Positions 14,001 through 25,659 of a stretch of DNA of 60,000 nt are shown here, piece by piece. The first letter of the stretch is position 1; each line of letters opens with the position of its first letter. The position numbers and the translations under genes are program-made. The notes beneath the pieces are model-generated. The model did no database searches. It saw only the letters and a list, made by a program, of their open reading frames with translations, and had not been told where the DNA came from. Source of the DNA: Liolophura sinensis (Eukaryota > Mollusca > Polyplacophora > Chitonida > Chitonidae); contig NC_088295.1 of NCBI RefSeq assembly GCF_032854445.1, positions 51,939,249 through 51,999,248 on the forward strand, written 5' to 3'.

Positions 14001-17000
14001 CTTTTGTACCTGACCCAACCAATAAAACCTCTGCGAGCTGTCACACTAACTGCATCTATTAAACCGAGGATTATGATAAATTACATATCTTGGTCTCTGT
14101 GGTGTATTAGAATAAAAAAAAAATGGTAGGGGTGTTATCTCAAAAACATAATACTGTAAATTGCAAAATTTATGACCTTCTTGTCCCATTTCCTCATGTC
14201 AGACTAAGTATATTTATTGTGAAAGTCACTTGTGTGTTTTTTCAGCAAAGTAGCTATTTAAAAAATGGATTTTCATATTACTTTATCTTTGGTTTGAACT
14301 ATAATTTCAAGTATTGTATTTGTTGCAAGAGATGTTCTGATTCCTTTCTAACCAACCATGAAATTCCTCTCTGTCATATTGCCCATAGTACAATGTTAGT
14401 GCAGTAGATATTCTGTTTATTTTAGAAAAGATTCTGGAAATCTTTTTATCTTCACAAAAAATTGACAAGGCATGCGTGAAACTGTACTGACACATTCCCT
14501 GATGATGATTGGAGAAGTTAATGGATTTAAGAAATATACATACTGGCGTAAATATACAAACTATCCCATTTGTGGCAAGTGTTTATGTTGGACTGACTCA
14601 TGTGCCAAAATAATTTTTTTCCAACTTGTTTGTAAGGAAACGTATCCGGGCAGATCATAGATCAGAGCCACGTGTGGGTGAGCGTGTGCCGTACGTAATT
14701 GTGTACGGGAGTCCTGGACTGCCTCTTATCCAGCTGGTGAGACAGCCCATGGAACTGCTACAAGACAGCTCACTGAGGCTAAACACCACATACTATATCA
14801 CCAAACAGATTCTCCCACCATTAGACAGGTTCTTGTCTCTTCTTGGAGTTAATGTCTTCACGTGGTAAGTATTCTGTAGTCTTCCTCTGTTGACTATTCT
14901 GCATTCTTCACCTCTTCACCTGGTAACTGTTCTGTAGTCTTCCTCTGTTGACTATTCTGCATTCTTCACCTCTTCACCTGGTAACTGTTCTGTAGTCTTC
15001 CTCTGTTGGCTATTCTGCATTCTTCACCTGGTAACTGTTCTGTAGTCTTCCTCTGTTGACTATTCTGCATTCTTCACCTGGTAACTGTTCTGTAGTCTTC
15101 CTCTGTTGACTATTCTGCATTCTTCACCTGGTAAGTATTCTGTAGTCTTCCTCTGTTGACTATGCTGCCTTCTTCACCTCTTCACCTGGTAACTGTTCTG
15201 TAGTCTTCCTCTGTTGACTATTCTGCATTCTTCATCTCTTCACCTGGTAACTGTTCTGTAGTCTTCCTCTGTTGACTATTCTGCACTCTTCACCTGGTAA
15301 CTATTCTGTAGTCTTCCTCTGTTGACTATTCTGCACTCTTCACCTGGTAACTGTTCTGTAGTCTTCCTCTGTTGACTATTCTGCGTTCTTCACCAGGTAA
15401 CTATTCTGTAGTCTTCACCTTTTAACTTTTCTATAGTGTTCACTTTTTAACTGTTCTGTAGTCTTACCTGGTAACTGTTCTGTAGGTTTCACCTCGTTCT
15501 GCGGTCTTCACATAGTAACTATTCAGTAGTCCTCTTTTTCTGCTATTTTGTAGTCTTTTTTGTTTTGGCTACATTTATTTTGTAGACCTAGTCTTCTCTT
15601 TTAACTGTAGTCCTCATGTAGTAACTACCATATTTCACCCAAAATTTTGAGCACAAGTCCTAAATTGGGATTGAATTAGGCCTTCACATAACAAAAAATG
15701 CTATACAAAAATGCAGGCCTTGTACAGTTTAGAGACAGTGGTCCCCCTTTGTAAGTGTGACATTCAGTGGACTGCAGTCCGCGGTCCCCTGGGGACAGTA
15801 CAAGTGAACATTACGGTTCATGGTCATAATGACATGTACTTGCAGTGGACTGCGGTCCACTTTCCCCTGGGGACAGTACAAGTGAACATTACGGTTCACG
15901 GTCATAATGACATGTACTTGTGGTGGACTGCGGTCCACGGTCCCCTGGGGACAGTACAAATGAACATTACGGTTCACGGTCATAATGACATGTACTTGTG
16001 GTGGACTGCGGTCCATGGTCCCCGGGGGGACAGTACAAATGAACATTACGTTTCACGGTCATAATGACATGTACTTGTGGTGGACTGCGGTCCACGGTCC
16101 CCTGGGGACAGTACAAATGAACATTACGGTTCACGGTCATAATGACATGTACTTGTAGTGGTCTGTGTTCACGGTCCCCTGGGGACAGTACAAGTGAACA
16201 TTACGGTTCACGGCCAAAATGACATGTACTTGTGGGGCGAACAGTTAGTTAGTAGTTGATCATTACATAATGCCATGTGGTGGACTGCGGTCCATGTCAG
16301 TGGTGCCATGGTCTTGACCAATTTCAAGGTGTATCACACACAACAATTAATGGCTGACTTGACATACCTTATTGGGGAAAGGAAGTTTCATGACTGAACG
16401 CAACAGGCATAGAATGATGCCTACCCAGTTTGTTAGGGTTGGTTGGTGGGTTAGTTTGCCCTAAGCCTAGAAATGTAAGGAGCAGTCCTCCTGGTGGGCA
16501 TGCAGAGAGCTATTTCCCTTCAAAATTTTTCTGCATTCAAATTTGGAGCCACAATAACTTTAAACCTTGTGTACCCCGATAAGCTTCATTGTTCAGACTG
16601 CGATGTGCTTCATGTGCCTCATCTATATGTATCCTTCCCTCATATGATTGGTTGATGAAGAAACTCTTTGCTGTTTGATTGGCTAGTCAACCCTCCATGT
16701 GACTTCAGTAGACTTTAAATCCGCCTGTTGATTGGTTCAGAAGCCAGACTTTTCATTGGCTGCTGGCAGCAGAACTTGTGTTACTATATATTACTATCAG
16801 ATATATTCATTACCTTGAGTTGTTTATTTTGTTTTAACACCATTCTCAAGAATCTTTAATGCATGCAGTGGTAGTCATTTTTGTGGATGACAGAAATTGA
16901 GTTCACCTAACACCTTTGGCAAGTCACTGACAAACTATCCCATTTGTGGCATATTGAGTTGCCAGCTCTAATTGTGGAAGACGAGTCGTTTTTAATGATT

Positions 17001-20000
17001 GTAAGAGTGCACTCTTAAAGTGATATCAACTGTTTTTTCATCAAATAGCAACAATAATAGCAGAAGACTCTAAAAGTTCCCTTTCCATAGCCAGTGTTGA
17101 ACCACACCTGTGAATCCCATGGTTAGGATTCCTGCAAACTGAGGTTATTTCACTTTAATACACATGCCTGATTTGTTGGTGGAGGTGCTGCCTAACAATT
17201 CAGTGTAATAACAGCAAGGAACAATGCTACTTTGCATAAACTAATACACATTTTGAGTGGCTGATGGTGTAATTTTGTTGATGTCTACTTTTACAAGTGC
17301 ATTATAATTATGTGTTCACAAAAAAATGGAATTATGGTAAATGTTCATCTAATTCTGTTTTGTGCCGTTTCAGGTATCAAGAGATGCCGAGGATTGTCAA
17401 GGTAATCCCAGCTAGCTCTGGATCAGGAGAGAACAAAAAGGTACTTATATATATCTGAAAAAATATCTATAAACTTCTGTAGACCATTATGCTATAAATG
17501 ACTTAACAATTACTTCTTATGTTCTCGTGTTGTTCTGGTGATTGATAATGAAGGGTATCTTTGGAAGGGTGCATGAAGTCAGTTTTCAAAGTCAGTGATT
17601 TAAAGGCTGCTGGCAATGAATTTCACTGCTTCCATGATTCAAAAGTGGATGTATGTATGTCACCAATGAAAGTTCCCCCAGGAATCAGGCTTTTCTCCAT
17701 TCAAATCAAGTGGGATGAGTCTGATAAAAGGACACAAGCATAGAAAGCTCGGATCTTGTGTCCAGGCAAGAAGGCCTCCCGATTCTACCATTCCCTGTCC
17801 ATAGCAGTATCATTTTTTTAAATTTCATTCTTGTTTTGACTGCATGAAGAGTGCAAGGATTGCCATCAACTGCTTAATGTCACAAAGGTCCTACTAACAT
17901 TGAACATATGGAGAATCTAAAAAATCCCTGTTTAAATTTTCTTTTATGTGTTCAAGGAATAGCTTTGTGTGTAATATTTACAGGGAACTATATCGCAGTA
18001 CTTCTCTGTAACAAACTGCCCTGTTTGTGACGAGCAAACCAAGGAGCCCTTATGTCCCCAATGTCGACGCGACCCACAGACCGTGACCGTGACCCTCAGT
18101 GCTAGGATGAGGCAGTGGGAGAGAACCCAGCACCACCTCAAACAGGTGACAACTTAATTAGTTGCTTATTAATCCCCTATCATTACCTGGGTCGAACTAA
18201 ACTGTATAGTTTAGCACTCCATCCATCAGCCCATTATATTATTTTGCTACATTTTTTGGAAATAGGTCATCATTTCAAATTGAAACTTGACACAGGTCCT
18301 CATAGTAACAAGTTACATTTCAGTTCTGAATTCCTGACCCCTGTGTCAAATTTGAACAAAATTATAGCAGTTTTTAGCCAAATTTAGACTTGAAATAACA
18401 GTATTCTTTAAGTATGTACGGCCACTTCCTCCAAAGGGGTCCCCGGGTTTTTTTTACAACGAATTTGAAACGATAGAAACAAATCTAAGCCCAACAGGGT
18501 CTATTGATGTTTTATGTAGTCACTCTGCATCGTCATGTGTCACCTCATAGAATGAATGCGTACGTTATCACTTATTTCACGCAAATCTGATAGCAACATG
18601 TTTGATTGGATAAAATTGTCAGGATGGCTGCCTTGATCCACACCAGCCACTTGCTCAGTATTGTCATTTTTTTTTGGCAAATTCTCATGGGAAAAATTAA
18701 GTATGATATTTTTTAGAAAACACATGCAGTTTTCAATATGTTTTAGCAAGTGCTGTCTCATCCTTCGAATACTGGTTTTCAGTCAAAGTTTATTAATATA
18801 AAACTGCACATTGAGAAGCAAGTAAAGGCCTTAAAATGATACTTTTGAAGCCAACGTTTAATTTTTTCTAATTAGAAAAGAATCAGACTTAACAAACATA
18901 CTCTGTAAAGTAATAAAGTGGCCTGAAAAAGTAGGTAAAATCCATTCGAATTGGTGCGTCCAGTCCACTGACTATTCCAAGCTCTATATTCAGAACGATT
19001 TTGCCTCACCCTAATTTCAGGCGCGTTTTCAGGAAGTGTAAACCAGGATGCCTTGCGAAGCCTGTTGTCTTAAGTTACAAACTCTCTCTGGGGACTACTG
19101 AATTACCGGTAGTCAATCCATGACAGTAGTGCACACCTTTGTCACACCTCATTGAGTTTCACCAGCTTGGCAAGATGAGGAGAGACATTCTGCCGGGTTT
19201 TGGAAAGATTAACTTTTCGTACCCTTTCCCCCCCCCCCACCCCCAACCCCCATCCCCCCATTACCACAAACAACACCACCACCCCCGCCATAGCGATTGT
19301 TACAGCAATTTTGTCCGTCCATATTCGTGTCCAGGCTATATCTCCAATTGTCTTCCACAGAGAGTTCTACGTTTTGGTGGATATGTAAATACACAGGTGA
19401 CGATGTGTCACGACTCACATTTGTTCACTTCCGCGGTTGTCATGGTTAACAGATTGCCAGTCTCCCTATATATACACTATATAGATACCCTATTTCACCA
19501 ACCTTTTTTGCCTATGAAAGGGCAATTTATACACATAGGTAATTTGATTTTGGAGACAAAACTATATTGGTTGGATTGGCGAGTGTCAGGGCTTCACAGT
19601 CTACACAGAATAATGCCTCCAGAATATGTTTGCAAACATGCGAAAAGGTTGAAGAATTACAGTAGATGTGATTGCATGTCCGGACTATAGCTGTTTTCCT
19701 AGAAGAGTTTCCATTTTTGGTGGACATACATCCACAAATGACGATGCGTTGCAATTCACATTTGTACATTTCCACCTTTGTCACGGTTACCAGATTGCCA
19801 TTTCACTATGTATACTCTGTAAATAGATATGATTTTGTGTCCAGGCTACATGTCCAACTGTTTTCGGCATAAAATTTTCATTTTTGGTGGACACATTTGT
19901 CTTTTTGTGCGGTTGTCATGGTAATGGCATACCCATTATCAACACCCATGAAGATTCCCCTCAGGGGTTATACTCACCACAGTACTGCTGGTATCCTTTT

Positions 20001-22103
20001 TACATTTCAAACAAATGTATTTGTCTGGGCATATGTTGTGTTCACGTGAACTCGTGTTATGCCATGGACTGGCTGTTATCGAATGTCGTATAAAACTCTT
20101 CACACATTGGTAGACCTATATAAACGGCAAAATTGCTGAGAAACTGATATATGCATTGATTAGCTGTGTTCAACTGAGTGTCAGCCAATAGAATGTCTAG
20201 TTGGATATACATGACATGTTTTCAGAACATGTGGTCCTCAAAATCTGAAGACTAACCATTTAAAAGTCATTTGTACTAACTAATTAGTGGCACTTACATC
20301 TTACGGAAAGACTATCTAAAAAACGAGCCCACGCTAGAAATAAATCTGGAGAAACAACAACAATCGCAATGGCAACACGATTCAATACAAACCTTTTTAA
20401 AGAAAATTGAAGTTTTATACTGTTTGACATATATACATAGCCAGTTAATTATTTTACAATGCTCCTGAGCCCATAATATTGGGAGAGGTTTTATACTAGC
20501 CTACTCGAGCTGGCATGCCGATGTCACCTGCTGTGAATACTGTGATCTTACGGCTTACATTCAGTGTGTCTCAATTATTGAATGTCTGTAATTATTGACA
20601 GTAATAATAAGGCTTCCATGTTAAAACAGAAAGAAAATTTTGAAGAGCCCTTCATAGGTCAGAGCGACATTTAGAACTGACACACATACAGTTTCAACCT
20701 GCATGTACAAAAATTACAATTAATACTTAAGGTGTAACGTTAACAAAAATTACACAATACTATCATGAGTCATTGATGTACTACACCTTCAGCGCTGCAC
20801 TTTCACTTATTGAACTATTATTCAGGCTTTGAGCAACTATCACCTTATTAACATAATCCAAACTTCACTTGAAAATTACTTAGTCCATGTCCATTTTTTC
20901 TGACGCTAATGTGTGGTGAATACTGTTTGGCTAAGGAAGTGTTGTCACCTTGAAATGAAGAAATAAATCTACATGTACAGATATACATCACTATGAATTC
21001 CATTGTATTACATAAAATAGTAACGTGAATTAAGTGCAGTATGGTGAAATATAGCTGGTCAAGGAGCCAGAATCCATCAGCCCAAAAGGTCAAGTCCATT
21101 GGCAGTGGTAAGTAATGCCAGGAATTAACCGATGAACAGCAGACGGATGACCACATCCATACAGCAGTTGGCCACATCCATACAGCAGTTGGCCACATCC
21201 ACACAGCAGTTGTCCACATCCACACAGCAGTTGGCCACATCCACACAGCAGTTGACCACATCCACACAGCAGTTAACCACGCGGACATAATAAACTTTGT
21301 TGTTTGTGCCTCCAGGCTATTATTTTGACGCCAGCTTTTCCCATGCTTTCATACACAAAATGAGTACAGTGACACAACTGACACACAGGAGTTTTCTGCT
21401 AATTTAAGGTCAGATGAAAAGAATTGATCTTGTACATATTTTGTGGACAAAACAGTGTCATGTCTCGTACATCTCTTTTGTTCTTGTTGAATAGATTATT
21501 CTTATTTTACTCACATTTTAACACTCACCTCAAGTTTGGAAGTAGAAAAAATGATAGCACAGTGGATGGACGTTCAGAAAACTGACCAAGGACAGAAATT
21601 GTTGCTGCCCAGAATCAGTATTTAACACTCATTAAGTCTGCCGTCATGTGGAGTGTACTTTAAGGTGTTTGTGGGGCCATATCATGTCTGCTGTGTTGTG
21701 CTAGCATCTGGTAATGTTTTGCCTGACAAATTGTTGACAGACTAACAATCGCTTGGACACATTGCTGTTGATCAGTCAATTTTTCCCGCTATTCAACAAG
21801 TGGCACTGTAAGCCAGAAATATATTTTTCTCCACTCATTAACCAGAATGTTAATTGTTATTTAAGTCAATAGTCCTTAGTATCATTGCATATAAGACATG
21901 TATGTCATGTGTAAACGCATTTGAATGATTAAATGTGATGTTGCCATTTCTACTCTCAGGTTTGCAGTAGCTGTATGGGTGTGGGAGAAGAGGAGGTGAG
22001 CTGTGTGTGCCTGGACTGTCCCATGTTGTACAGACTGAGGCGGGCTAAGCAAGACCTGAGCAGATCCACACAACTGCGAGAATTACTGAGGGATGCTTTT
22101 TGA
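2097..22103 (+). CDS. REV3L: DNA polymerase zeta catalytic subunit, C-terminal part (10 exons, 5' end outside window)
   Basis: B-family polymerase that extends from mispaired or damaged termini in translesion synthesis in the nucleus. Exons: 2097-2166, 4332-4439, 5464-5573, 5840-5954, 7100-7237, 7497-7687, 14637-14864, 17374-17440, 17984-18145, 21960-22103; all have GT/AG borders and phases agree, giving 444 visible residues. Seen: LDARQLGLKLIANVTYGYT (fingers/palm), the catalytic motif YGDTDS at visible residues 92-97, split by an intron after the second Asp, then QTKKRYFGYM (thumb). The C-terminal metal clusters are CysA (C355, C358, C367, C370) and CysB (C399, C402, C412, C417). In this family CysB carries a 4Fe-4S cluster and binds the accessory subunits shared with polymerase delta. 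Residue-by-residue similarity to vertebrate REV3L runs to the stop at 22101-22103. The exonuclease-like domain and motif A lie upstream of the window. Every visible key residue is intact, so it looks functional. Confidence 0.97.
2790..3519 (-). other. Possible decayed coding fragment in REV3L intron
   Basis: On the minus strand, frames 3519-3298, 3297-3155 and 3200-2937 give adjoining stretches of balanced protein-like composition (for example MTKKFCSARCVEFREMF, RLSPLQLRNQVIGRYGKV, TMGAARRLAIKPFLAKKFRV) broken by stops and frame changes. I do not recognise the family and no splice sites were assigned. It may be a remnant of a mobile-element gene, or chance. Confidence 0.3.
4446..4946 (+). repeat. 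44-bp minisatellite, about 11 copies, abutting a REV3L splice donor
   Basis: The unit begins tatatttcaacaaaggacca, followed by gtcagccgccacacacaaac and catg. The first copy starts five bases after the GAG|gtaaat donor of the exon ending at 4439. One copy carries an extra agtc. Because 44 is not a multiple of three, the array runs through all three forward frames, and none contains a stop. Confidence 0.95.
6013..6286 (+). mobile_element. tRNA-derived SINE (family A), young full-length copy
   Basis: Same head, body and tail as the copy at 1063, ending in an unbroken run of more than 20 A. A perfect 12-bp target duplication, taatgaggacac, is at 6001-6012 and 6287-6298. Intact duplication and pure A tail point to recent insertion into the REV3L intron. 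Confidence 0.93.
6617..6975 (-). mobile_element. tRNA-derived SINE (family B)
   Basis: Reverse orientation: the tail (gtgagtgagtgcttggggtt on +) is at the left and the tRNA-like head, with B-box region gatcaatcc-like, is at the right. It matches the copy at 34883-35245 over its length, including the strings gcctccttgttgcaggacg and cgccaagtgaggaagtt. The left boundary is clear and the right boundary approximate. Confidence 0.85.
7966..8545 (+). repeat. 22-bp minisatellite, about 26 copies, in REV3L intron
   Basis: The unit tgtgacaaaccctctactgg + gg is repeated head to tail with variants (ctcctgggg, tttgctggt, tttactggt). It starts about 280 bp into the 6.9-kb intron 7688-14636. The spacing of tgtgac is exactly 22 (for example 8411 and 8433). 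Confidence 0.95.
9840..10320 (+). repeat. Dispersed ~150-bp repeat, two direct copies
   Basis: Two copies, near 9850-10000 and 10130-10310, share acattcctcatcacaacctg, atcactaaaagccagttctt, aggttgccagccggtgcact and cctaattaatgctaattatg. Inverted relatives lie at 12745-13960. Confidence 0.8.
11684..12485 (+). repeat. 118-bp tandem repeat, 6 copies plus one degenerate copy
   Basis: Copies start at 11684, 11802, 11920, 12038, 12156, 12274 and (degenerate) 12392, each beginning aagtgccatattactcagat and ending ggacactaatccttt. Copies are nearly identical, which suggests recent expansion. A single diverged copy of the same unit is at about 541-640. Confidence 0.95.
12745..13960 (-). repeat. Inverted copies of the 9840-10320 repeat
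   Basis: Copies near 12745-12900, 13650-13790 and 13795-13930 read, in reverse complement, like the + copies: gacaacctgatctctaac-type ends, aacaagggtattagtcac and gggtcaaaggtcaac. The last two are adjacent head to tail. Confidence 0.75.
14865..15480 (+). repeat. 50-bp minisatellite containing the REV3L splice donor sequence
   Basis: The array begins at the donor of the exon ending at 14864 (cttcacgtg|gtaagtattc). Each unit repeats cttcacctg|gtaactgttc, followed by tgtagtcttcctctgttgac and tattctgcatt. Donor-like sites recur at about 14923, 14981, 15031, 15081, 15131, 15189, 15247, 15297, 15347, 15397 and 15471. The copy at 15131 has gtaagtattc, the same as the true donor. Units with an extra cacctctt are 58 bp. 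Confidence 0.93.
15765..16240 (+). repeat. 78-bp minisatellite, about 6 copies, in REV3L intron
   Basis: The unit begins tggactgcggtccacggtcc, followed by cctggggacagtacaaatga, acattacggttcacggtcat and aatgacatgtacttgtgg. The period equals 26 codons, so open frames persist on both strands (about 117 codons + and 105 codons -). I treat these as a by-product of the period, not genes. Confidence 0.93.
16241..17373 (+). other. REV3L intron remainder
   Basis: AT-rich single-copy-looking sequence between the 78-bp array and the exon at 17374. Nothing recognisable seen. Confidence 0.6.
19290..19960 (+). repeat. Dispersed repeat block of the same family as 920-1940
   Basis: Three diverged copies (near 19300, 19675 and 19840) with caattttgtccgtcc, ggctatatctccaattg, ttttggtggatatgt and catttgttcacttccgcgg. 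It lies in the last, 3.8-kb REV3L intron (18146-21959). Confidence 0.75.
20500..20600 (+). repeat. Dispersed ~100-bp repeat (second copy at 38570-38700)
   Basis: Shares gagctggcatgccgatgtca-like, gtgatcttacggcttacatt and cagtgtgtctcaattattg with the copy near 38580-38690 (ccagctggcacgctgatatc, cttacattcagtgtgtctca). Unclassified; the second copy lies in catalase intron 2. Confidence 0.7.
21151..21280 (+). repeat. 21-bp minisatellite, about 6 copies, in last REV3L intron
   Basis: The unit ccacatccacacagcagttg + g is repeated. On the minus strand it reads as a seven-residue AVWMWPT repeat that inflates an open frame at 20848-21288, which is not a supported gene. Confidence 0.9.
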
Positions 22104-23334
22104 GCATGAAAAACACAGCCCTGTTTGGACAAAACCCATCGTGATATTGCACAAACATTGTATCAGTAGATATAGTTATAAGTTGCACCATTCCGACCAC
22201 TTGACCAGGAGTCGTTTACAAAAGTAGTAATGTGCAGGTGACAGTCCCTATGTAATAGTGTGTTTTGGCACACTCACCTACAGATGTAGGTGTCCAGGGA
22301 ACAGACCAGTTTAAGGCTGTGTCATCGTGCCCACATTAAAGTTGTTGCGTTTCACAACGTCACCAGGTATGTTGGATCAATACCAGGTTTGGACACACAA
22401 TTTTGAAAAATCCTCTCAGGGCCTTAGTGTTAAGTAGTGGTAGATGTAAAGAGTTCGTACCATCTGAAGTTTTTCAAAACCTTGTTTAACTGTACATAAG
22501 CCTTAGGTTGACATTTAGTGGCTGAACATGCCAAGCTGCATGGCTGCTGTTGCCAGAACAGCTCTGACAGAAGGTAGATTTCAGACCATGCTGATGCACG
22601 ACTCCTTCTTGCATGGCTACAGCATTTGTTGTAAAACTTAGTCAGGTAGGATTTGACACAATGGAAAACTCCCAGACTATGCTAAGCTTTTTGTCTCCTT
22701 GAATACATCTTTGGTTTCTTCATTGACGCACTCTTGTTACAGAGATAGAAAATGCAATCCAATTAATTTTCACCATTATTTGAGAAGAGTTGAGTCCAGC
22801 TCAACTCATCCAGCTTCCACAACAACATCAAATTTATAATCAACTGAGATTTTGGTGATAAGACAAAAATATAATGCTATGTCACTGCCTGACTTGTGAT
22901 TATTTTAATTATACAGTCTACATGTGTTACGTGCAAGGCCTTGGTGGTGGGTTATTAAAAACTATGAAACACTTGGTGCAGGGAACAAACATATCCAGTC
23001 CTCAATTTTTCAGTCAGTCACACTGTCGGAGATCTGAAATTTTGCTCAATTCACAGGGATGCAAGTGTAATGTATTGGCATTTCCATCCTGTGGTATTTT
23101 AACATGGTTGTCATATTTTTGTACATCTCATATCTTTTGATGTCTAGGAGTGAAAAACTGCAACATGCAATCGCCTACAAACTTAGGAGTTTATTATGTA
23201 TCTCAGAAAACAATGCATAATATGTTGATGCATTGAAAACCTGTAAGATTTGCTGTGCTAATCAGATGCTAATGCTATAGACAGCTTTGTGCCATACATA
23301 AATGCCTCATTGCCACCTGTGGACTGGTATTTCA

Positions 23335-24445
23335 GACAATGCTGAAATCACTATAATGTGTGCAGAAGGATTGCCATGTGTGGACTGATATGTCAGACGA
23401 TGTTTAACTCACTATAATGTGGTGCAGAAGGATTGCCACCAGTGGAGTGTTATGTCAGACAATGTTTAACTCACTATAATGTCCTGAAGGATTGACAGCT
23501 ATGGAGTGTTATATCAGAAGATGTTTAACTCACTGTAATGTGTGCAGAAGGATTGCCACCAGTGGAGTGTTATGTCAGATGATGCTTAACTCACTATAAT
23601 GTGGTGCAGAAGGATTGCCACCAGTGGAGTGTTATGTCAGACAATGTTTAACTCACTATAATGCCCTGAAGGATTGACAGCTATGGAGTGTTATATCAGA
23701 AGATGTTTAACTCACTGTAATGTGTGCAGAAGGATTGCCACCAGTGGAGTGTTATGTCAGATGATGCTTAACTCACTATAATGTGGTGCAGAAGGATTGC
23801 CACCTGTGGAGTGTTATGTCAGATGATGTTTAACTCACTATAATGTCCAGAAGAATTTGCCAGCTATGGAATGTTATATCAGACGATGTTTAACTCACTG
23901 TAATGTGTGCAGAAGGATTGCCACCTGTGGAGTGTTATATCAGACGATGTTTAACTCACTATAATGTCCTGAAGGATTGCCACTTGTGGAGTGTTATGTC
24001 AGGGCATGCTTCACTCACTATATTGTGGTCCAGAAGGATTGCCACCTGTATGTCATTGCTTGCTTCTCTCGCTATAATGCGTGCAGAAGGATTGCCATGT
24101 GTGGACTGATATGTCAGACGATGTTTAACTGTACACTGCACACTGTAATGTGTGCAGAAAAAAGTGCCACATGTGAGCTGTTATGTCAGGGCATGCTTCA
24201 CTCACTGTAATGTGGTGCAGAAGGATTGCCACCTGTGAAGTGTTATGTTAAACGATGCTTAACTCATTGTAATGTGTGCAGAAGGATTGCCACTTGTGGA
24301 TTTTAATGTCAGACGATTTTTAAGTCATTGTAATGTGTGCAGAAGGATTGCCACCTGTGCAGTGTTATGTCAGACGATGTTTAACTGACTGTAATGTGTG
24401 CAGAAGGATTGCCACCTGTGCAGTGTTATGTCAGGGCATGCTTCA
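23335..24445 (+). repeat. About 60-bp minisatellite, about 18 copies, with higher-order 182-bp structure
   Basis: The unit is of the form gcagaaggattgccacctgt + ggagtgttatgtcagacgat + gtttaactcactataatgt. A trimer block starting gtggtgcagaagg occurs at 23419, 23601 and 23783, spaced 182 bp. The first two blocks are nearly identical and the third is diverged. Confidence 0.9.
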
Positions 24446-24589
24446 CTTATTGTGGCATTACTTAGCGGTGTTAAATGATACACTGAATACCATAAGATAC
24501 CAATATGTGGCATTTAGCTGGAATGTATATGGATAAAACATTACATTTGTAAACAAGATAAGATTAAGTGTAACTGAGAGTAGTTTTTT

Positions 24590-25105
24590 GGTACAGACAA
24601 CACCCTTTGTATGTCTGGGTTCTTTGTTGCTAAAGATATCAGCTTTGGTGTGTCTGATGCTGATTCGTTGGTGAAGACATTAGTTTTGTTGTGACGTCTA
24701 CTGGGTTGTTGTGTCTGATGCTGATTTGTGGGCACAGAAAACAGCTTTGGTATGTCTAATGTTTGTTGGTACAGATGACATATTTGTTGTGTCTGATGTT
24801 GATTTGTTGGTACAGATAACAGATTTGCTGTGTCTGATTCTGGCTTGTTGGTACAGATAACAGATTTGTTGTGTCTAATTCTGACTTGTTGGTACAGATA
24901 ACAGATTAGTTGTGTCCGATGCTGCCTGGTTGGTACAGATAACAGATTTGTTGTGTCTGATGCTGGCTGGTTGGTACAGATAACAGATTTGTTGTGTCTG
25001 ATGCTGGCTGGTTGGTACAGATAACAGATTTGTTGTGTCTGATGCTGGCTGGTTGGTACAGATAACAGATATGTTGTGTCTGATGCTGGTTGGTTGGTAC
25101 AGACA
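24590..25105 (-). repeat. 41-bp minisatellite, about 12 copies
   Basis: On + the unit is ttggtacagataacagattt + gttgtgtctgatgctggctgg; starts at 24971, 25012 and 25053 show the 41-bp period. Copies decay towards the left end. The minus strand is free of stops through all frames, giving an artificial open frame of about 196 codons. Confidence 0.92.
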
Positions 25106-25659
25106 ATCTTGCAAGTGATAAAGGTGTACATGCTCTATTGTCATTGTTAAACTTCATATTAAACTGCATGTGATATTGTGCAATTTACATCATGCATTCT
25201 ATTTGCTTTCCTGTTATGGATATAGCTGTGTTTTGTACAGAAATTTTTAACTTGCATCTCTCTTGATAAAAATTAATATATTGTGGTATATATGGGTGAT
25301 GTGTATACTTTTTACATATTAGATGTCTGTATCTAATGTTTATAATAGCCAACATTTCAGAAGGAGTGCATAATATTGGGGGATAAGAATTTTCCTGACC
25401 TTTTAAAATATTTCAGGATTTGATAGGTAGCTTTATATTGACATGTAATGTATCTCTGTCAATTATGTTTTAGTATTCCAGCATTTGTATGTGTAATGGG
25501 AATAGTTTGGATAAGCAGTTTATATATTTATGAACTTGCATTTTACTCCTGTACAGTTTAGTATGTTAAAGTGAGATGTTTTGTGATATATTTTGTGTGT
25601 CCTATCAAACCAGAATATTTCTAATTTTACAGGCCTTCGACCTTCGAGCGCAGACCACA

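Larger units (their letters stand above)
8546..14636 (+). other. Large REV3L intron body, repeats only
   Basis: Apart from the dispersed and tandem repeats listed separately, I see no exon, RNA gene or transposase here. Open frames at 9220-9435, 10520-10750, 10954-11316 and 14123-14407 have low-complexity or AT-biased translations without recognisable domains. Confidence 0.7.

Noticed and set aside
20848-21288. 146-codon minus frame with AVWMWPT repeats
   Set aside because: Caused by the 21-bp array in the last REV3L intron.
24541-25131. 196-codon minus frame with SVPTSQHQTQQ-like repeats
   Set aside because: Generated by the 41-bp array; no start context, domain or splice support.
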